A stretch of 9,370 nucleotides of DNA from Paludibacteraceae bacterium (lineage in GTDB: Bacteria > Bacteroidota > Bacteroidia > Bacteroidales > Paludibacteraceae). The stretch's first letter is position 1. Each line of letters opens with the position of its first letter. The stretch spans positions 1 through 9,370 of the forward strand of contig JAGCIZ010000168.1 of assembly GCA_017648235.1 (NCBI GenBank), in the 5' to 3' direction. Position numbers and translations under genes: made by a program. The notes under the pieces are model-generated. The model ran no database searches and was not told where the DNA came from. It saw only the letters and a list, made by a program, of their open reading frames with translations. Positions 5,636-9,370 of the stretch are shown in pieces.

Positions 5636-8191
5636 TTAATTGTTTTCTATTTCACTACTTTCTTCGTTCTCAGCAGCAACTTCTTCCAATTCTTCGGCTA
5701 CAACCTTACAAACGGAAGCAATTTCGTCATTGCGTTTTTCGAGATTGATGAGGCGAACTCCTTGCGTTGCACGTCCCATCGTACGAATATCAGCCACTTT
5801 CAAACGGATAGTTATACCCGACTTATTGATAATCATCAAATCGTTTTCGTCGCTTACGCTCATTATCGCTACCAATTTACCAGTTTTTTCGGTGATGTTC
5901 ATTGTTTTAACACCTTTACCTCCACGGTTTGTTATACGATAAATGTCGTTTGGCTGTCCGTTTTCGTCAAGAATAATGTTGCCGTTTTCGTCTTTTTCTA
6001 CTATGTTGGTGCGTTTTCCGTAACCTTTTTCAGAAACAACCATTACGGTTTCGTTCGATTCTTTATTTCCGCAAATCATTCCAACAACTTCGTCGCCGTC
6101 ATCGTCAAGCTGCATACCACGAACACCTGTAGAAACACGACCCATTGAGCGAACATTCTCTTCATTGAAGCGAATTGCACGACCATTGCGGTTTGCCATA
6201 ATAATTTCGCTTTTGCCATCGGTTAAGCAAACTTGAATCAAGCGGTCGTCTTCACGAATCACAATAGCATTAACACCATTTTGACGTGGACGAGAATATG
6301 CTTCTAATGACGTTTTCTTTATCACACCTTGTTTTGTTGCAAATACTAAATAGTGAGACTTAACAAATTCCTCATCGTTTAATTGTTTGGTTGTGATAAA
6401 TGCATTTACCTTATCGTCGGCATCGATATTCAAAAGGTTTTGAATAGCACGACCTTTAGCATTTTTAGTTCCTTCAGGAATTTGGAATACCTTCAACCAA
6501 TAGCAACGACCTTTTTGAGTAAAGAACATCATCGTATTGTGCATTGATGCTTGATAGATGTATTCAATAAAGTCTTCGTCGCGCGAGTCGCTACCCTTTG
6601 AGCCCACTCCACCACGACTTTGTGTACGGAATTCACTCAAAGCAGTACGTTTGATATAGCCAAGATGCGAAATTGTGATTACCATTTCGTCGTCAGCATA
6701 GAAGTCTTCTGGATTCATCTCTTCGTTGGCGTATTCGATAACTGTTTTGCGTTCGTCGCCATACTTTTCTTTTATTTCAAGCATTTCGTTTTTGATGATT
6801 TCCATACGACGCTCAACTTTCGCCAAAATATCTTTCAAATCTTCAATCAAAGCTAATAAGTCTGCATATTCTTTTTTCAACTCATCTATACGAAGTCCTG
6901 TCAATTGACTCAAACGCATATCAACTATTGCTTTTGATTGTATTTCGTCCAAATTGAAACGTTCTTCCAATGCACGTTGAGCTTCCGATGGAGTTCTGCT
7001 AGCACGAATAATGCGAACAACTTCGTCGATATTGTCAACTGCCACAATTAAACCTTCGAGAATGTGAGCACGATCTTGAGCTTTTTTCAATTCAAATTCT
7101 GTACGACGTGTTACAACATCCAAACGATGATCTACAAAATAACGAATCAAATCCTTCAAATTCAACAAGCAAGGGCGACCTTTTACCAAAGCAATATTGT
7201 TCACGCAGAATGAATATTGCATTGCAGTATCTTTGAACAATTTGTTAAGAACAACGTTTGCGTTTGCATCTTTTTTTATGTCGATAACAATACGCATACC
7301 GTTCATATCCGATTCATCGTTGATATTAGAGATGCCCTCTATTTTCTTGTCAGAACATAATTGTGCAATATGCTCAATAAGTTCTTTTTTGTTTACACCA
7401 TAAGGAATTTCGTTTACAATAATTTTTTCTTGTCCTGTTGATGTAGTTTCAATATCAGCTTTTGAGCGAATAACGATACGTCCTTTACCTGTTTCAAATG
7501 CATCTTTTACACCAGCATAACCGTAAATAATACCTCCTGTTGGGAAATCAGGTGCTTTGATGTATTGCATCAATTCTTCAATAGTAATATCACTATTGTC
7601 GATATATGCATTAGTAGCATCAACCACTTCATTCAAGTTGTGTGGAGCCATATTGGTAGCCATACCAACTGCAATACCCGATGCTCCATTGAGCAAAAGA
7701 TTTGGAATACGAGTTGGCAAAACGGTTGGTTCGGACAACGTGTCGTCAAAGTTCTTTGCAAAATCTACCGTTTTTTTATCCAAATCCACCAACATATCTT
7801 CTGCAATTTTACACAAACGAGCCTCTGTGTAACGCATAGCAGCCGGCGTATCTCCGTCAATTGAACCAAAGTTACCTTGTCCATCGACAAGTGTATAACG
7901 CATAGAGAAATCTTGTGCCAAACGCACCAATGTCATATATATAGAAGAGTCGCCATGAGGATGGTACTTACCCATAACCTCACCCACGATTCTTGCACAT
8001 TTCTTGTATGGCTGATTTGAGTAGTTGCCCAACTCGTTCATTCCAAACAATACACGTCTATGAACAGGTTTCAATCCATCACGAACATCAGGCAAAGCTC
8101 TCGAAACAATTACCGACATCGAGTAATCGATGTAGGCAGACTTCATTTCGTCTTCAATGTTGATTTTAATAATTCTGTCTTGTTCTTGCAT
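5636..8191 (-). CDS. gyrA: DNA gyrase subunit A
   Basis: GyrA forms the A2B2 gyrase with GyrB and introduces negative supercoils by ATP-driven double-strand passage. The 851-residue chain is full length. The N-terminal winged-helix/tower part includes SRALPDVRDGLKPVHRR (30-46), HPHGDSS (77-83), DGQGNFGSIDGD (103-114) and the DNA-linking Tyr121 in RYTEARL. The coiled-coil dimer gate follows at about 360-480. The C-terminal beta-pinwheel begins near 500, with the GyrA-box as QSRGGVG at 524-530. That box and AIQNLLNID mark it as gyrase, not ParC. Ser82 (E. coli Ser83) is the quinolone-sensitive residue, but the E. coli Asp87 position is Met86. A stretch at about 732-749 carries two DENG copies between pinwheel blades and looks longer than in Bacteroides homologues I recall. 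The tail is acidic (EELEEVAAENEESSEIENN). The ATG at 8191 gives the usual short leader before EQDRI. A weak -7-like TTTATTTG lies at 8245-8238, without a good -33 partner. Confidence 0.97.
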   Translation of the reverse strand: MQEQDRIIKINIEDEMKSAYIDYSMSVIVSRALPDVRDGLKPVHRRVLFGMNELGNYSNQPYKKCARIVGEVMGKYHPHGDSSIYMTLVRLAQDFSMRYTLVDGQGNFGSIDGDTPAAMRYTEARLCKIAEDMLVDLDKKTVDFAKNFDDTLSEPTVLPTRIPNLLLNGASGIAVGMATNMAPHNLNEVVDATNAYIDNSDITIEELMQYIKAPDFPTGGIIYGYAGVKDAFETGKGRIVIRSKADIETTSTGQEKIIVNEIPYGVNKKELIEHIAQLCSDKKIEGISNINDESDMNGMRIVIDIKKDANANVVLNKLFKDTAMQYSFCVNNIALVKGRPCLLNLKDLIRYFVDHRLDVVTRRTEFELKKAQDRAHILEGLIVAVDNIDEVVRIIRASRTPSEAQRALEERFNLDEIQSKAIVDMRLSQLTGLRIDELKKEYADLLALIEDLKDILAKVERRMEIIKNEMLEIKEKYGDERKTVIEYANEEMNPEDFYADDEMVITISHLGYIKRTALSEFRTQSRGGVGSKGSDSRDEDFIEYIYQASMHNTMMFFTQKGRCYWLKVFQIPEGTKNAKGRAIQNLLNIDADDKVNAFITTKQLNDEEFVKSHYLVFATKQGVIKKTSLEAYSRPRQNGVNAIVIREDDRLIQVCLTDGKSEIIMANRNGRAIRFNEENVRSMGRVSTGVRGMQLDDDGDEVVGMICGNKESNETVMVVSEKGYGKRTNIVEKDENGNIILDENGQPNDIYRITNRGGKGVKTMNITEKTGKLVAIMSVSDENDLMIINKSGITIRLKVADIRTMGRATQGVRLINLEKRNDEIASVCKVVAEELEEVAAENEESSEIENN

Positions 8192-8280
8192 ATTTTTTCA
8201 GTCAAAAAAAAACTTCGCTAAATTACAATTTTTCACACAAATAAACATCTTCTACAAGAAGTTTTTTACAGCCAGAAATA

Positions 8281-8310
8281 AAAAAAATGCTGATTTTTTC
8301 AATCAGCATT
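8281..8310 (-). terminator. Intrinsic terminator of the accessory minus-strand transcript
   Basis: AATGCTGATT (8286-8295) and AATCAGCATT (8301-8310) form a perfect 10-bp stem with a 5-nt loop. Read on the minus strand, the second arm runs straight into a T-rich tract (8287-8281), the classical intrinsic layout. It lies 24 nt beyond the stop of the truncated MBL ORF and about 90 nt before gyrA, so it should isolate gyrA from accessory transcription. The plus-strand side (CATCTTTTTT) is weaker, and no plus-strand gene feeds it. Confidence 0.85.
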
Positions 8311-8334
8311 CATCTTTTTTGACAATGTAAATTT

Positions 8335-8508
8335 TCACCTTTTTTTTACAAAAGGATTAAAACGTGGATTAGGAGAAGGTCCTCCATCAATGACTATTAC
8401 TCCTCTTTTATCGGATTTGTTACAATGCAAAATTAGTGCATCCCCATGAGTGGCTTGCAGAACTTGTATGTAAGATTCTTTGGTATTGTCGATATTAATG
8501 GAACACAT
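8335..8508 (-). pseudogene. Remnant of a metallo-beta-lactamase-fold hydrolase (N-terminal 57 codons)
   Basis: A 57-codon ORF runs from ATG 8508 to TGA 8335. An in-frame stop lies just two codons before the ATG, so it cannot begin earlier. Residues 13-29 (YIQVLQATHGDALILHC) and 36-46 (GVIVIDGGPSP) form the first beta strands typical of MBL-fold hydrolases, where a GDA motif is followed by a strand ending in DGG. In intact relatives the metal-binding HxHxDH motif comes soon after this point. Here the protein ends with FNPFVKKR and lacks it, so no hydrolase activity is expected. The last codons lie in an A8 run (plus 8340-8347). Shifting frame there by one base either way adds only about 6 to 8 residues before another stop, so a simple frameshift cannot restore the enzyme. 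The missing part must have been deleted. It lies 64 nt behind the larger upstream gene on the same strand. An unrelated short peptide remains possible, but the motif match makes that less likely. Confidence 0.6.
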
Positions 8509-8537
8509 AGCTTATTATTTTCATCAAATGGTTTCGG

Positions 8538-8556
8538 AGCAACTTTTATTGTTGCT
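8538..8556. other. Short inverted repeat between the two accessory ORFs
   Basis: AGCAAC (8538-8543) and GTTGCT (8551-8556) form a 6-bp stem with a 7-nt loop (TTTTATT) in the 64-nt gap between the upstream gene and the MBL remnant. Neither strand has a U-tract directly after it, so it is not a clear terminator. It may be an RNA processing or stabilising hairpin, a binding site, or chance in AT-rich DNA. Confidence 0.3.
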
Positions 8557-8572
8557 TATTGACATTTTATGT

Positions 8573-9370
8573 TCAACTTATTCCTTCGTAAAAATAATTA
8601 ATAATAAACTTATCAAATGGCAAAATATCTTTCAAATTTTCAATAAGGTTTTCTTGACCGATATTGTTAAACTGTTCAATAATTTCAGATATTTCTATTG
8701 ATTCGTCCTCAAAATTAATTAAGCCAGAATCTTGAATTTTTCTACTAATCATCCTCGGTAATCCATATTCTTCTAGTTGATATACAAGTTTAGGCAAAAA
8801 TGCATTTGCTGCTCTACCAATGAATCCCGATATGTCTGGGGACTCAGGATTAAATGATTTTTTCAATACATTTATAATTGAAAGCGTTGAACATAAATTA
8901 TACGATAAGTATCGTTCTGCCGAAAATAAGTCTTCGTAACTAACATCAGATAGTTCTGAGTATATATCAGCAATGGAACGCTTCCAATTATCTGGCATTT
9001 TCCAAATAGCAATCTTTATAAGGCGAGCCATATTATCGCCGAGTAAACTAATAACGTCCATTATTGGTTCGCGCCAGTTATATGTGTTCGCTAATGCTAA
9101 TGCAGAATATCCATTGGGCCAATTAGGATTAGCTTTAAGTTTTTCAACTAACTGTCTTAGAATACGTGGATCGCATGACCTATACAATGAAAGTTTTCTT
9201 ATCTGATTAAAATTATCAATACCTAAAGCATCCGTCATATACGATTCATAATCTTTGATTTTATTATTTTGCTCTTGATTGATCTCTACACCTGGATTTT
9301 CCGAATCTAAAGCTTCTACGACTTCTTCCGGAAATTCAATCTTTAAGGTAGTATCCTCTTGTGCAGGAGG
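8573..9370 (-). CDS. C-terminal part of a large unrecognised protein (start beyond the right edge)
   Basis: The frame is open from the right edge to TGA 8573, giving 265 visible residues. The first in-frame ATG (9238) is internal: the 44 codons before it (PPAQEDTTLKIEFPEEVVEA and on) have no stop and read as a Glu/Asp-rich linker. The rest is predicted mainly alpha-helical: ILRQLVEKLKANPNWPNGYSA, then helices at about visible residues 100-135, an AANAFLPKLVYQLEEYG helix near 187-203, the motif EYGLPRMISRKIQ (201-213) and a closing FDKFIINYFYEGIS (252-265). There is no signal peptide, membrane segment or catalytic motif in the visible part. The ending looks like a conserved helical tail. I have a weak impression of similar tails on large NTPase or helicase proteins of defence loci, but cannot confirm it. 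The gene is followed on the same strand by the MBL remnant and then a terminator, as in a two-gene accessory operon. Function is unassigned. Confidence 0.8.
   Translation of the reverse strand, partial: PPAQEDTTLKIEFPEEVVEALDSENPGVEINQEQNNKIKDYESYMTDALGIDNFNQIRKLSLYRSCDPRILRQLVEKLKANPNWPNGYSALALANTYNWREPIMDVISLLGDNMARLIKIAIWKMPDNWKRSIADIYSELSDVSYEDLFSAERYLSYNLCSTLSIINVLKKSFNPESPDISGFIGRAANAFLPKLVYQLEEYGLPRMISRKIQDSGLINFEDESIEISEIIEQFNNIGQENLIENLKDILPFDKFIINYFYEGIS

Noticed and set aside
5621..6148. Plus-strand 175-codon ORF antisense to gyrA
   Set aside because: It lies almost wholly over the gyrA C-terminus on the other strand. Its translation is rich in Phe, Asn and Thr, as expected from reverse reading, and has no recognisable motif or start signal.
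8238..8245. gyrA promoter candidate TTTATTTG on the minus strand
   Set aside because: It has one mismatch to TAnnTTTG and no TTTG at 19-21 nt upstream, so it is mentioned under gyrA but not called as a promoter.
8249..8267. CTTCT-ACA-AGAAG hairpin followed by T6 on the plus strand
   Set aside because: The stem is only 5 bp and no plus-strand gene lies upstream to be terminated. On the minus strand no T-tract follows it.
8524..8565. 13-codon minus-strand ORF between the accessory gene and the MBL remnant (leader peptide?)
   Set aside because: It is very short, has no clustered regulatory codons and no attenuator with a U-tract; it is better explained by chance.
8480..8701. Plus-strand 73-codon ORF
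   Set aside because: It overlaps both minus-strand accessory ORFs antisense and its translation is an unremarkable AT-rich reading.

Overview
The window reads as a chromosomal stretch from a member of the Bacteroidota, most likely order Bacteroidales. The evidence is a TTTG-N19-TAnnTTTG type promoter, the near absence of Shine-Dalgarno sites, a GyrA whose sequence and GyrA-box variant (QSRGGVG) match my memory of Bacteroides homologues, a DUF4831-family protein, and a TPR protein directly behind gyrA. The DNA is AT-rich. No tRNA, rRNA, CRISPR array or insertion sequence is visible.

Layout. (1) From the left edge to 1596, minus strand: the N-terminal 532 codons of a secreted GH85 endo-beta-N-acetylglucosaminidase, open at the window edge. 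(2) A divergent intergenic region (1597-1759) with a consensus Bacteroidota promoter for GH85 and a candidate -7 box for recR. (3) Plus-strand operon recR - nnrD - DUF4831 gene (1760-4286), with gaps of only 9 and 4 nt. It joins a recombination mediator, a metabolite-repair enzyme and an exported protein of unknown role. (4) A bidirectional terminator hairpin (4302-4331) shared by the convergent transcripts. (5) Minus-strand pair gyrA (5636-8191) followed 29 nt later by an exported TPR protein (4350-5606). (6) A strong minus-strand terminator (8281-8310). (7) An accessory segment to the right edge, minus strand: the C-terminal 265 residues of a large unrecognised protein, then a 57-codon remnant of a metallo-beta-lactamase-fold (MBL) hydrolase that stops before its metal-binding motif.

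Regions 1-6 look like ordinary chromosome: glycan degradation, DNA repair and topology, cofactor repair. The right end is the place to look for something new. A large protein followed by a 'HGDALILHC...DGGPSP' MBL gene resembles multi-gene conflict or defence modules, but the MBL gene is truncated and the upstream gene runs out of the window. The apparent ATG of that upstream gene (9238) is internal, because the frame stays open for 44 more codons. I cannot assign the system from the visible part. Secondary oddities are a stand-alone NnrD without its usual fused epimerase, a GyrA with Met at the position of E. coli Asp87 and a DENG-repeat insert, a RecR with Asn in the usual DGIGP motif, and a four-cysteine cluster in the DUF4831 protein.
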